Origin: Aegilops tauschii subsp. strangulata
Lineage: Eukaryota > Streptophyta > Magnoliopsida > Poales > Poaceae
NCBI RefSeq assembly: GCF_002575655.3
Contig: NC_053041.3
Span: 374,525,054-374,589,053 of the forward strand
Length of the DNA: 64,000 nt
Direction: 5' to 3'
Below, piece after piece: positions 9,256 to 20,452 of this stretch; positions within the stretch are counted from its first letter, which is position 1; every line of letters begins with the position of its first letter. The notes under the pieces are model-generated. The model saw only the letters and a list, made by a program, of their open reading frames with translations, did not search any database and was not told the DNA's origin. The position numbers and the translations under genes are program-made.

Positions 9256-10930
9256 CTATGCACTAGGAGCCAAAGCCCGAACCTCCTCGGGAAGCTCCAC
9301 CACCATAACCTGGTTATTCCGGTTGAACACAACTGTATACATATCCTCAGCGTTCCAATCAACAATAAGCGGTTCCAAAACAATAAAACAAATTATCAAA
9401 AATCATGACACATAGAAAAAGAATAGACAATCAGCCAAACACAGAAATTGAAAGCTGAACTAGAACCCACGCCATTATTTCGAATGTTCTCAATGATCTT
9501 TTCACCATCATAGGTTCCTGCATACTTCAGAGTATAATGGCCACATTCATTCGACCCTTGAAGTGGAACCTTGACAAACATTGGTTTCTTTGCAAAAAAC
9601 CTCCCATTTGGGTTGCTTGCTCGCATTATACTGAACATCACCATACACAACCTTCATTACTTGGACCAATCTAGAGATTGTAAAAAAACAAAAGAAACCA
9701 CACATTTTTATGTCTCAGAAAAGCAGAAACAAAGAGGCGGAAAAATTAATCTAGTACAGATAAATGTCACTCACAATCTTCTCGCAGTCTTTGTGATAGG
9801 TGTTCTTTGAAGGATGATGGTTCTTCCCATAAGGTAAAGGGTCAAGGATGTCAACGGTACTTCGGTACCGATTCATGACATATAAGGAAAAGTGGTTCAC
9901 TTTCAAATCCTTTGATAAAACCATAGGTTTGAATAGAGGCATCATGATTTAAAACAAATTACCAGAAAAGAGATATTAAATATTAAAAATAAAAACCAGC
10001 ATCACAGCAAACAAATAAAACCAAAAATCAGCTAGTAGATCTCACAAGGTCGGCACTGAGCAAGTCTTCCCCATCTTTAACATAGCTCGTGAAATCTCTC
10101 GCTGCACTCTCACACTAAACTCTTTACCTTCATCACCGTAAAACGTACAGTCAAGCACAGTCTGCGAAAAGCCAAAAAGAAATAGATAGGGGAAAAGGAT
10201 CGACAAGGAAAGTATTTTTAAAACACGTAAAACAATAGGCAGTCTTGTTTCACATAAACAAACGATCTAATTCATTACCGTGATGAAATATGGACTCAAC
10301 AAGATCCTTTTTCTAGATGCGAAATCAGCATTTCTCTCGGGATCTCGCTTCCAATCATCAATGAGGAAGTCCATTACATCACCCTCCATCATCTGTGCAG
10401 GTGCAAAAACTTCTCAGATGCGTTTCCCAGTGAAGGTAGTTACGTTATCATCGGGCTGAGGTATCATTGATAACGCAGTCATGCAGCACACACAAGAACA
10501 AAAAGCAGGGGAAGCAAGATAAGGCATTCATAGCAGTTCAAGTTGTATAAAAAAGAGGAGTTCAGGTCATATTTATCTAGCAGTTAGAAACAGCAGAAGA
10601 AAAGAAGAGGAAACATAATGAGAGATACTCACTGGACATACTTCTCACGTCCTTCATCACTAAGAAACAGATTATACAACTTGCGAGCCTTGTCCAGGTG
10701 AAGGAATTTATGAGGGTGAAGCTGCTGCATAGGGGAACAAAACTTTATAGGAGCTCTCGGTGCATGCTTCGTGCTTGTAACATCGCCAGACTTCAAAGCA
10801 GGATCCTTCCTAGCAACACCAGCTCTATGGCCCACTATTCCAGCAAGGGGAGATACACCCTTGGCAGCAGCGCTCCTGGTGACTCTTCCCATGCCAGCGA
10901 TCTTATCAAACGCATCATCATCACTGTCTA
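9256..10930 (-). pseudogene. Ulp1/C48-type cysteine protease gene, truncated and frameshifted
   Basis: Exon-like blocks on the - strand: 10930-10633, 10455-10279, 10161-10046, about 9949-9775, 9670-9471, and a last one ending at a TAG at 9258-9256 (LPEEVRALAPSA end). The catalytic layout of Ulp1/SENP proteases is readable: His in HFSLYVMN (about 9885), Asp in DILDPLPY, and Gln...Cys in PLQGSNECGHY (about 9560). Such proteases cleave SUMO-type conjugates, and transposons also carry them in plants. Breaks: an in-frame TGA near 10415, a lost base at the 10633 donor, and a frame change near 9590. The first block is open through DSDDDAFDKIAG right up to the CACTA end at 10931, so upstream exons are cut off. 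It could be a host gene or transposon-carried. Confidence 0.65.
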
Positions 10931-11504
10931 CACTACAAAAAAAGACACATCCGTGACATTTTGGGCCGAACGAAATTTTTTTCTATCATACATATGACAC
11001 TTCTATGACGATAATTGTGACAAAACCCGGTTTCATCATAGATGTGGTGGGCTCCTACTTCTATGACAAAAAATCATGACAGAAAATGGGCTTTTCGTCC
11101 TGGGCGGGCCGGAGACGCGGCTGCATGACATTCTTTGGGCCGTCCATGACGGAAAAAACCATGGTAGAAGCGAGGGGTAGGAAAATTTCGGGGAGTTCCC
11201 GGTTACAGTGGGAGGTCGGGGGCCGAGCGATGCGCGTTTCTCTCATACATGTATGCACGTGTGCGCGAGGCGTTGGCTCTAACTGAACCCGAGCGAAGCG
11301 TTGGGCTCTAACTGAACCCGAGCGATTGCACTGCAGGCTACGCGTTACTGAACCCGAGCGATCGATCGATGGCTGTTAACTGAACCGGATCGAGCGATTC
11401 CTTCGCTACTGCTGCTAACTGAAGCCGATTGATTGGATGAACAGTGAGCATTGCGGGGGGGGGGGGGGTGGATGAACAGTGAGCGGTGGCGTTGCCTCTG
11501 GATG

Positions 11505-11660
11505 AACAGGACCCCGTGGTGTGGAGGGCTGGATGAACAGTAGACGGTGGAGGGGTGCCCGTGGAGGGGTGGTTGAACAGGACCCCGTGGTGTGGAGGGC
11601 TGGATGAACAGTAGACGGTGGCGGGGTGCCCGTGGAGGGGTGGTTGAACAGTAGCCGGTG
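11505..11660 (+). repeat. 70-bp direct repeat in CACTA DNA
   Basis: AACAGGACCCCGTGGTGTGG occurs at about 11505 and 11575, followed in both by GATGAACAGTAGACGGTGG. A run of thirteen or more G lies just upstream near 11455. Confidence 0.85.
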
Positions 11661-11756
11661 GAGTAGCGCGCGGTGGAGGCTGGATGAACAGGAGCCCGTG
11701 GAGGCTGGAGGAGGTCGACGGTGGAGATGAACAGTATCCCGTGGAGTCCCGTTTTG

Positions 11757-12115
11757 CGGTACGCCACACCCCTCCCGATGAACAGGACCCCCGTTTCGAC
11801 CGTAGGAGGTCCGTTTCTTCCGTATTCCGGTACGCCACACCCCTCCCGATCAACAGGACCCCCGTTTCGATCGTAGGAGGTCCGTTTTGCGGTACGCCAC
11901 ACCCCTCCCGATCAACAGGACCCCCGTTTCGACCATAGGAGGTCCGTTTCCTCCGTTTTGCGGTACGCCACACCCCTCCTGATCAACAGGACCCCCGTTT
12001 CGACCGTAGGAGGTCCGTTTCCTCCGTTTTGCGGTACGCCACACCCCTCCCGATCAACAGGACCCCGTTCCGAACATAGGAGGTCTGTTTCCTCCGTTTT
12101 GCGGTACGCCAGGCC
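11757..12115 (+). repeat. 71-bp minisatellite, six copies
   Basis: CGGTACGCCACACCCCTCC-type units start at 11757, 11828, 11890, 11961, 12032 and 12102. Spacing is 71, 62, 71, 71 and 70 bp; the short unit lacks a CCTCCGTTT segment. The long ORFs on both strands here come from the repeat and are not genes. Confidence 0.9.
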
Positions 12116-12209
12116 TCGTTTCCATCTCCTGTTCCATCCAAGCCCTCCCGATGAACACGACCACGCATTCCGTTCCGACCTAGCCGGTTGGCTCCCACGC
12201 GTTCCGTTG

Positions 12210-12325
12210 CCTCCCGATGAACACGACGCATTCCGTTGCCTCCCCATGAACACGACGCATTCGGTTGCCTCCCCATGAACACAACACATTCCGTTGCCTC
12301 CCCATGAACACGACGACGATGTTGT
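12210..12325 (+). repeat. 29-bp minisatellite, four copies
   Basis: CCTCCCCATGAACACGACGC-type units start at 12210, 12239, 12268 and 12297, exactly 29 bp apart, with few mismatches. A partial related unit precedes them near 12146. Confidence 0.9.
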
Positions 12326-12612
12326 TTCTCCATTCCGACCTAGCCATGTACACGAGCCCTGGCCGTACGTATGCGCGAGTAGGCGTTCGAGACCCCGCCC
12401 GTATTGACACATACGTGGCCGTATTTTCTTTCTTGCACCCTGGCCGCTGTACGTACGTGTACACGCTACGTGGGCGCCTCTACTACGACACGTACGCACC
12501 TCTACTACGACACGTGCGCGCCTCTACATCCACAAGTATATATGTACGTACACGTTCGCGACCAGAATGACAACGCTACGTACGCTTCGACCAGGTGGGT
12601 CCCGACTATCAG

Positions 12613-12830
12613 GCACTTCCTTGCGTGTGAAGATGTAGCTGGTGGGTCGTAGCAGTCAGGGGGGCGAATCCTTTTTTTGCCCGGACGCACTTCCTTGCGT
12701 GCGAAGATGTAGCTGGTGGGTCCCAGCAGTCAGGGGGGCAAATCATTTTTTTGCCCGGACGCACTTCCTTGCGTGCGAAGATGTAGCTGGTGGGTCCCAG
12801 CAGTCAGGGGGAAATGTTTTTTCGTGAAAT
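12613..12830 (+). repeat. 74-bp minisatellite, three copies
   Basis: GCACTTCCTTGCGTG starts at 12613, 12687 and 12761. Each is followed by AAGATGTAGCTGGTGGGTC and a TTTTTTTGCCCGGAC or related tail. Confidence 0.9.
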
Positions 12831-12860
12831 ACGGTGGCCCGTCTGGTGGGTCCCCGCTGT

Positions 12861-14400
12861 CAGGTGGAGGAATCATTATTTTGCGCGTAATAAGGAGGCA
12901 CTTCCTTGGTGCGGCCGTGGACCCAGCTGTCAGCCTCTCCACGTACAGTCCACGTCCGAAGGAAGTCGTTCCTTGACCACGTTGACCACGCCGCGCCGAG
13001 ATCACCACGGCGGTGGACGATGGCGAGGACTAGGAAGGGGACGACTCGGAGCCGGGGAAGACGCAGCAGTGGATGCCCACGCGAAGAGGAGTACAAGGGT
13101 TCACTGGTTCGGCTGCGGTGTGAGGCTGCTGTCGCCGCAGAATAACAGGGGGTGTGGGTGAGTAGAGGGATGGCCTCGCTAGCGGTGGGAGTAGTAGGGG
13201 GCGGTGAGGCCTCCGCGGCATCATAGCCGGCCACGGGAGGCAGGAGCACGCGGCACGACCGACGCTGGTTTGGGCGGCTGGAGCAAGAAGACCAGAGGTT
13301 GAAGAAGCACTACGGTCGTTGGATGAACATCGTACGGTAACAGGAGCTAGAATCGTTCATATTGACTAAGTTGACAAAGCCCTCCGTCCCCGTCAACTTG
13401 GTAGGCCCACAAGTCAGCCTCCCACTATGCTAGGTTCCAGCTGGAAGGGGGAGTATTCATTTTTTTTGTGCGTAATAAGGAGCACTTCCTTGTGTGCGAA
13501 AATAGCTGGTGGGTCCGACATGTCAGTGGGGGGCACGTTATTTTCGCGAAATACAGAGGCCCTTCCGGTGGGTCCCAGATGTCAGGTGGAGGAATCATTA
13601 TTTTGCGCGTAATAAGGAGGCCTTTCCTTGGTGCGGGCGTGGACCCAGCTGTCAGCCTCTCCACGTACAGTCCACGTTCGATGGAAGTCGTTCCTTGACC
13701 ACGTTGACCACGCCGCGCCGAGAGCACCACGGCGGTGGACGATGGCGAGGACTAGGAAGGGGACGACTCAGAGCCGGGGAAGACGCAGCAGTGGATGCCC
13801 ACGCGAAGAGGAGTACGAGGGTTCACTGGTTCGGCTGCGGTGTGAGGCTGCTGTCGCCGCAGAATAACAGGGGGTGTGGGTGAATAGAGGGATGGCCTGG
13901 CTAGCGGTGGGAGTAGTAGGGGGCGGTGAGGCCTCCGCGGCATCATAGCGGGCCATGGGAAGGAGCACGCGGCACGACCGACGCTGGTTTGGGCGGCTGG
14001 AGCAAGAAGACCAGAGGTTGAAGAAGCACTACGGTCGTTGGATGAACATCGTACGGTAACAGGAGCTAGAATCGTTCATATTGACTAAGTTGACAAAGCC
14101 CTCCGTCCCCGTCAACTTGGTAGGCCCACAAGTCAGCCTCCCACTATGCTAGGTTCCAGCTGGAAGGGGGAGTATTCATTTTTTTGTGCGTAATAAGGAG
14201 CACTTCCTTGCGTGCGAAAATAGCTGGTGGGTCCGACATGTCAGTGGGGGGCATGTTATTTTCGCGAAATACAGAGGCCCTTCCGGTGGGTCCCAGATGT
14301 CAGGTGGAGGAATCATTATTTTGCGCGTAATAAGGAGGCATTTCCTTGTGTGCGGCCGTGGACCCAGCTGTCAGCCTCTCCACGCACAGTCTACTTCCGA
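12861..14400 (+). repeat. Large tandem array, unit about 720 bp, two copies plus a partial third
   Basis: CAGGTGGAGGAATCATTATT occurs at 12861, 13583 and 14301 (offsets 722 and 718). The first two copies are nearly identical along their length, for example GATGGCGAGGACTAGGAAGG at about 13018 and 13741. The third follows them to about 14400 and then diverges. Paired TTGACCACGTTGACCAC motifs recur in each. No protein of note is encoded; the ORFs are duplicated passively. Confidence 0.88.
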
Positions 14401-15100
14401 TGGTGTCGTTCGTTGACCATGTTGACCACACCGCGCCGAGCGCATCCAAGGTGGTGGACGACAGCGAGGCCCCGGACAGCAACGAGCCGGAGATGGGAAG
14501 ATGCGGGAGTAGAGTCGCAGACGGAGAGGTGTACGAGGGTTAACTGGTTCTAGTGTGGTGTGGTTCGGCAGTCGGTGGAGAAGAACAGGAGGTGTGGAGG
14601 GGTGGAGGGATGGCCTGGCCAACGGTGGAGTACCGCTTCATAGCGAAGCGTGCTAAGCAGAGCTGCTAGTAGCAGGAGGCGGGAGGTGGTCCCGGCGGCG
14701 CTGGAGGAAGAAGACGAGAGATTGAAGATGGATGCCGGTCGTTGGATGTAAATCCAACGGCTAACATGTCAGAATCATTTGTTGACCAAATTGACAACGA
14801 CTTGCGTTGGCTTCGACCTATTGTCCCACATTTCAGCCTCCAAAAATGTGGCACGTATTCAACCCATTTTTCAGAATTTACAGTCTTTTTTTGCGCGGTA
14901 GAATTTACAGTCAATTTGATCTATTTTTTGAATTACAGCCAATAGCTGGGCTGGGTGAACAAATAATGTAGCGTCCATGCGGCCCATTTATTTTATTTCC
15001 TAAAAAATTACCGGCCATTTGCACTTTCTCGAAATACACGATTTTGCTGGGCTGATTCTAATTATAATGTTGGGTTGGGCCAGCAATGTTATCAAAAAAT

Positions 15101-16145
15101 AAAAAGGGGCTGAGCATTTTGTTATAAATATATTTAAATAATAAGTGATATTATTACATGCGTCCTTAAATCTTACCAAGCTTTTGTACACAATCACTAG
15201 GATTTTCGTGCCAAAACAATCCAGGATTTTATTTGTTAAGAAATTATTTTTATAAGTTAATAAGATGTGGGATATTGTTTTCTTACATATGTAAGTATCT
15301 GTTAAATATATGATGACAATAAAAATAATATATAATAACATATAAAATAATTTAAATATATATAATATAGTTAGAAGGGAAACATAAGTTGGACCTGGCA
15401 TTCCTATTCTTATATAGAAAAATAGAACAGACCTCTGCGTTTTCTTCAAAAAAATACATAAATTGGGATGCCAAAAATAAAACCTCTAATGGGAGGTCCA
15501 TAGGCCGGTCGATACATGACGGCCCTAAGAAAATACAAACAGGCCTATTGACCTCCCATCCGAGGTCGTGGGCTGCGCATGTTAAAAATGAAAGCCTAGA
15601 CGGGGCAGCCCAAAACCACGTCCAACACTTGCCAAAACTTCGTCCCTCGTTTTCTCTGTGTTTCGCACACTCGACATTGTGTGGGCATTTTGACTGTGCA
15701 TCATATGAAGATGTGCTATGCATGAATGTTAATCAGCATGATGTTAACTGGCTGGTAGTTCCATTTTCGACCGTGAATAAAACTTCCAACATGATGTTAA
15801 CCCTGTTTGAAAAGGCCGTGTTAATATAAATGCTATGCCTCTGAAAGTTGCAGTTTCTTATCTGAACTGAACTTGCAGTTTCTTATCTGAAACTGAAACT
15901 TGCAGTTTCTTCTCTGAGAATCACATTGTCTGCACTTTTATACTCCTATGAAACTACATTTTTTTAATGCTAAAAATAGATCTCTAGAATTCATAAAATA
16001 CTTCATATGCTCAATACTGCAAATCTGAAATTCAAAAGACATTCATATCTAAAAGTACTCTAAAAATACACAACACAAAACACAATTCAGAACCTGCAAA
16101 TACTGACAACCCTAAGCTCCTCCTGACAATTCACAACCTGCCCGA
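15101..16145. other. Non-coding stretch, probably CACTA interior or older debris
   Basis: AT-rich to about 15380, then a mixed region with a 146-codon open frame at 15389-15829 that resembles nothing I know and is overlapped by another on the opposite strand. I do not call it a gene. Short direct repeats of CTTGCAGTTTCTT type occur near 15870-15910. Confidence 0.35.
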
Positions 16146-16560
16146 CTATTGGGCTGGGGGGCAGCCCCCTCCTATTCCTCGGCGGCAGACAGCCACCCCG
16201 TGAGACGATGTGAACGGCGAGGGAGACGATGGCGGGGAAGCGTCGTCGGGCCAACTGCTTTTCTCCTCTTGCAGTTGGGTTCGGTCGACGAAGACTCCAC
16301 CGGCTTGCTCCCTCACGATCGGATTCCGTGAATCTGTTTGCTCCATGGCCTAGAGGAGCAGCTCTATGTACTCCGGCGCGACTCCCTCCGGGAGTATCGC
16401 CGCCTTTTCGCTCTGTTGCAGATATTTGGCCATGGATGTCGCCGTCGCCGCTAGTTGGTCCTTGTTCTCAAACCAAGACTGTATCTCCAACATCCTAGCT
16501 AGCTTCACAGGGTCGCCGTCTGTGATCCTCACGTATCGGTTGTACTCCTCCATCGATCTA
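16146..16560 (-). pseudogene. Small unknown protein family, - strand copy
   Basis: From an ATG near 16556 the frame reads MEEYNRYVR...KLARMLEIQSWFENK...SEKAA...PEYIELLL and meets a TAG at 16352-16350. It then continues in the same frame as MEQTDS to 16146. The + strand copy about 1 kb away has related segments in the same order and a Trp where this copy has the stop, so the copy is interrupted by one nonsense codon. No signal peptide, transmembrane segment or known domain is visible. The helix-rich central segment around KLAR..EIQSWF looks like the conserved core. Family and role unknown. Confidence 0.5.
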
Positions 16561-16800
16561 CTTCTCCACAGCACCTCCACTTGCCGGCGGTGGTTTTTGA
16601 ATGGAAGAGGAGAGGAGCAGCGCTGGTTTTGGATTAGAACGGGAGAGGAGCGACACTGGTTTTGGACTGGAACATGAGAGGAGGGGCGGTGGTTTTGAAA
16701 TGGAAGAGGAGAGGAGCGGTGCTGCATTTAGATTGGAACAGGAGAGGAGCGGCGGTGGTTTAAGAGGAGAAGAGCGGTAGAGCGGCGCTGGTCTTGGAAG
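16561..16800 (-). repeat. Degenerate tandem repeat in the 5' part of the - strand copy
   Basis: Purine-rich on the + strand: units of about 40-45 bp built on GGAGAGGAGCG and TGGTTTTGG, five or so copies. Read on the - strand they are Ser/Pro-rich codons (SIxKPPPLLS type), as in front of the + strand copy. Confidence 0.65.
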
Positions 16801-17120
16801 TATTTTTTTGTTGTTTTGCGTATTTTGGGTCAAAGTTTGACCACGTACTGTATTTGACAAGCAAAATGTGAATGCATGTCACCAAAAATTGTATCGTTTG
16901 GTTCGTATCTGAATGTACTTTCAAATTATATTATTTTTGCAACGTATAACATATATTTTATGTGCGAAAATCATGGTCAATTATGACCCAGAATAAAAGG
17001 GAGACTAGTTAATGTGGGGTCGCTTTCTTAATTGAAGGGTAAATTGATTTTGATTTTGATCCAGTCACAGCGCGCCGGCCCTCTCGTCCAATCCTAAATC
17101 TCTACCGCACGCTCCTCTCC

Positions 17121-17360
17121 CTCTTCTCCATTGCAAAACCACCTCCTCTCCTCTCCATTATCTCCATTCCAAAAGCACCGTCTCGCCTCTCCCTCTTCTG
17201 ATCTTCTCCATTGCAAAACCACCTCCTCTCCTCTCCATCATCTCCATTCCAAAACCACCGTCTCGCCTCTCCCTCTTCTGATCTTCTCCATTGCAAAACC
17301 ACCTCCTCTCCTCTCCATCATCTCTATTCCAAAACCACCGTCTCGCCTCTCCCTCTTCTC
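17121..17360 (+). repeat. 80-bp pyrimidine-rich tandem repeat, three copies
   Basis: TCTTCTCCATTGCAAAACC starts near 17122, 17202 and 17282, exactly 80 bp apart, each followed by ACCTCCTCTCCTCTCCAT. It precedes the + strand copy of the small protein family and could lie in its 5' leader. Confidence 0.9.
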
Positions 17361-17427
17361 TATTGCAAGACCACCGTCTATCCTCCCATCTTCCAAAGCT
17401 AGTACCGGACCACTCAGAAGGACATCT

Positions 17428-17921
17428 ATGGAGAGGATGCAGCAGCGAATCAGGCAGATCGCCGGCAGCGACCAGGCAAAGTTAGCCAGGTTGAAGGAGA
17501 TCCTTAGTTGGTTTGACAATGAGTGGGAGATTTCGAGGACGGTGCGAGCCATGTGGCAATGTATGCGAAAGAGCGAGACGGCGGCAATGAGGGCGGCGAT
17601 GTATATGTACTCCTCAGCGCAGTCACACTGCAGTCCTCCGAGTTCATCGAGTATCTCCTCTGGGTGATGGAGCAGACAGATTCGCCCGAGGCGACAGTCA
17701 GGCGGAGGTGGTGGGCGTACAGGTCGAAGGTCGAGCACCCAGAGGATAACGAATCGATCGAGTATGGTGTGCCGTTCGTGAGGGTGCAGAGCCAGCCGGA
17801 GCCACAGGAGTATTCGTTCACCCACCGCAAGAGGAGGCCGGATGGCGTGATGTCGCTTCCCCGCCATTCTCCACGGTTCCATCGACGCTCGCCTCGTTTC
17901 AACGGCGGCGGTAGGGTTTAA
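17428..17921 (+). pseudogene. Small unknown protein family, + strand copy
   Basis: Starts MERMQQRIRQIAG, then KLARLKEILSWFDNEW and MRKSETAA, in the frame of 17428. The rest of the family pattern (SSEFIEYLLWVMEQTDSP, then a basic His/Arg/Pro-rich end closing at 17921) is in the frame of 17523. The switch lies between about 17580 and 17640. Either a frameshift broke the gene or a short intron joins the parts; I see no convincing splice pair. It is the head-to-head relative of the 16146-16560 copy. Confidence 0.5.
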
Positions 17922-20289
17922 GGTAAGCTTCGCACTAACCTAATCTTCCACCTGCTCATGCTTACAATCAGTGTGACAACTAATGAAAATCATGCTTACA
18001 TTCAGTCTCCGAGTACTACGCCAATCACCCTAAAATAGCTCTGGACCTTTGGGTCAAAGTTGTGACACAGTGTACAAATAAAGAAAAATAGATTGGTGCT
18101 TCTTTCAGAAAAGAGTACTCCCTAGAAAACTGCCAATATAAGCTACGAGTATTTGGTTAGATGATTTGCTGCCGAGAAAGATCCGTCCACAGAGAGCACC
18201 ACACATCCCACTGGTGGTGGTGGATGCCAATGCGTGCATGCAGCATGGTTGGTGTCGGTAATTTTTACTTGGCACACCTCGCACTCTGCATATATGCCAG
18301 TTCCATACGTACATTTGTGCAGTTCCACCAAAATGCATCTGAATAACCCTGTTTGCACAGATAATGAAAATGCGTGATTACATTATAGTGGCACTAGTTG
18401 ATGAAACACACAAAATAAATGGAAGAAAATATTGCGATAGTATCATAGTATGCCATGCTGCGAGGGCGAGATGGGCCCCGCGACGCCTCATATGGTACGC
18501 CTCATACCGGACATCGTCCCAAGTCTCCCAGATGCACCTTCTGCCAGTGATGAACATCAGTGTACAGCGGTAGTACAAGGAGGCGCCTTGAGACATTCAA
18601 ATCTCTATTTTTGTACATATCAACTAAAATTAAGCACCCCAGTTTGTAGAAACACTTAAACATTAACAATGGGACTAGTTGATGAAACATACATTAACAA
18701 AGAGAAGCACTTTCTTTATCTACATTGGAAATGGAATGATAGAGATGACACTCGCTCTATTTTAACTGTATTATTACTTCATTTTATCAGTGACACTAGG
18801 GTCGAGCAGGTGGCAAACGAGGTGTACCGTGCGTCGCAAGGATGGAGGCCGGGGGTGCTTAGACTGGGATGCTGAAGCTGGCTCTTTCAGTCACCAACAT
18901 GGATGATTCAATTCATGGGACCTTTTGGTGCAGTTCACCTAAAATGAAGCAATGTCCCGTGAGCTAGCTTCTTCTTCTTCAATTTTTTTAAGAAAAGGGG
19001 CTCCAGCCCCGGTTCCATTTCCATCAGAAAACGAAACCCACAGACTTCTTCATTAGTTGCAATAAAATTGAGCAACATCAAGGTTGGTTGTGAAGCTCCT
19101 GGAATGCTCAACTATAATTTGGATATCATTTGTGCAGTTCAACTAAGATCGAGCGTGAAATGTATATCTCTGTTTGCACAAAAAGGTGGAAAGGAGGGTG
19201 ACTAACAAGTGATGAAACATGCATCAAATGAAAAGAAGCATGTTCCTTATCTGAATGGCAATCCTACAAGGACAGTAGCAATTTCTAAAGCACTGCCATT
19301 GCTAGATATTAGTGTGGGCATTAGGATTAACTATGACAACCGTTAAATACGACATTACTTTGGGCACGGGAGAGTAGGCGGACCAGGACAGTTGCATTTC
19401 TAACGAAAAGAACCAACTTATCTTAATGGGAAATTTTAGCAGGACATGTAAAGAAGTGCCATTGATTCATATTACTGGAGGCATTACATTGAAAACAACA
19501 TTGGTTTAACGTGTCCTTACTTTTAACAGTGCGACTGCTACATTTTACCAGTGGCATTACATAAGAGTGGCTCAGGGCAACAAACATCAGAACAGGATAT
19601 CTGGGTTGGTCCCATTTTTGTTCGGTATAGCCACCTTATACTGTGTGAGGCTAGCAAATCTAGTGCTGAACTTACTCTGTTGACTTGTCCCCCAGTCCCC
19701 ACTTTCTTTCCTTTTTCAACCAATAGATCGGGTTTATATTGAGTTTGTACTGCGTTTCCCTTTATTTCCCTATTAGACCTAGAGACCAGTTGGATAGCTA
19801 GTCTCTGCTACTTTTCGCCCCCATTATTTCCTCTTTCGACCAAGTCCTAGATTCAGGTAACAAATCCTCCCCCACCCCCACCCCCTTTCTTCCTTGTTTG
19901 AACCAAGTAGTACTAGATTCGAGTGCATGAACTAGTTTTACCTCTTAAACGTAAAAAATTAGGTGGTTTTCGAACAGCCGATCGATCCTATCTACGAGGG
20001 GGCCTGAGAAATAGTAAAAGATACAAATGCAGCGACGTCAGGAGCTCGGGAAGTAGAGCAAGGCCGGTTTCGAAGGAAGTTATACCCGATGGTCGCCGGG
20101 ATGTCGCTAGGTGGGCGGCGGGAGGCCGGATCTGCCCACACTACGGCAGCAAGGAAGAAGGGGTCGGAGGCCCTCCCTCGCCAGCGGTGCTTGGGAGAGA
20201 CCGGCAAAGCAGGCTGATCGGGACGCGCCCAGCAGTGGGTAAGAGCCGTCGCGAAGGACGACCGCGTGAACGTTGCACCTTCTCACCTT
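17922..20289. other. Intergenic DNA with weak dispersed repeats
   Basis: A GATGAAACA-containing motif recurs at about 18397, 18679 and 19211 with similar flanks (ACTAGTTGATGAAACA), hinting at an old, decayed repeated element. A GGGGCTCCAGCCCCGG palindrome-like block lies at about 18998. No gene recognised. Confidence 0.4.
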
Positions 20290-20452
20290 CCCCGGCGGAG
20301 AGGATCCGGCTGGATCTGTGACCAGCGGTGAGCAGAGAGAGAGAGAGAGAGAGAGTGTGTGGCCACCGCTGTCGTGTTTAGATCTGGAGAGGCCGAGACA
20401 GTGTGAAGAGAGCAACACTAGCAAGCAAGCGCGGAGGCTCCTGCCTATATAG
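20290..20452 (-). promoter_or_regulatory. Possible promoter and 5' leader on the - strand
   Basis: A TATA-like CTATATAGG at 20452-20444 is followed on the - strand by a pyrimidine-rich leader containing a (CT)n microsatellite (20357-20332) and a GTGAGAAGG that could be a splice donor near 20287. This is the look of a plant 5' UTR, but no convincing coding exon follows to the left. Confidence 0.25.

Larger units (their letters stand above)
10931..15100 (+). mobile_element. CACTA DNA transposon, one terminus and subterminal repeats
   Basis: Starts with CACTACAAAAAAAGACACAT at 10931. The 200 bp that follow hold repeated short units built on TATGACA and TCATGACA, as in Triticeae CACTA ends. The rest is a series of GC-rich minisatellites (listed separately) and then AT-richer DNA with TTGGATGTAAATCCAACGG near 14743. 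I could not find the opposite terminus (GTAGTG) or a transposase in the window, so the right limit is arbitrary and the element may be truncated or rearranged. The insertion splits the neighbouring protease gene. Confidence 0.65.

Noticed and set aside
11338..12499. Long - strand ORFs (up to about 210 codons) across the CACTA minisatellites
   Set aside because: The frames are produced by tandem units whose length keeps some frames open; composition is repetitive and both strands are open.
12642..14553. Series of 60-124 codon ORFs on both strands
   Set aside because: They repeat every 720 bp with the array and overlap on both strands; no protein features.
15352..15829. Open frames on both strands near 15.6 kb
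   Set aside because: No recognisable motif, mutual overlap, typical of non-coding transposon DNA.
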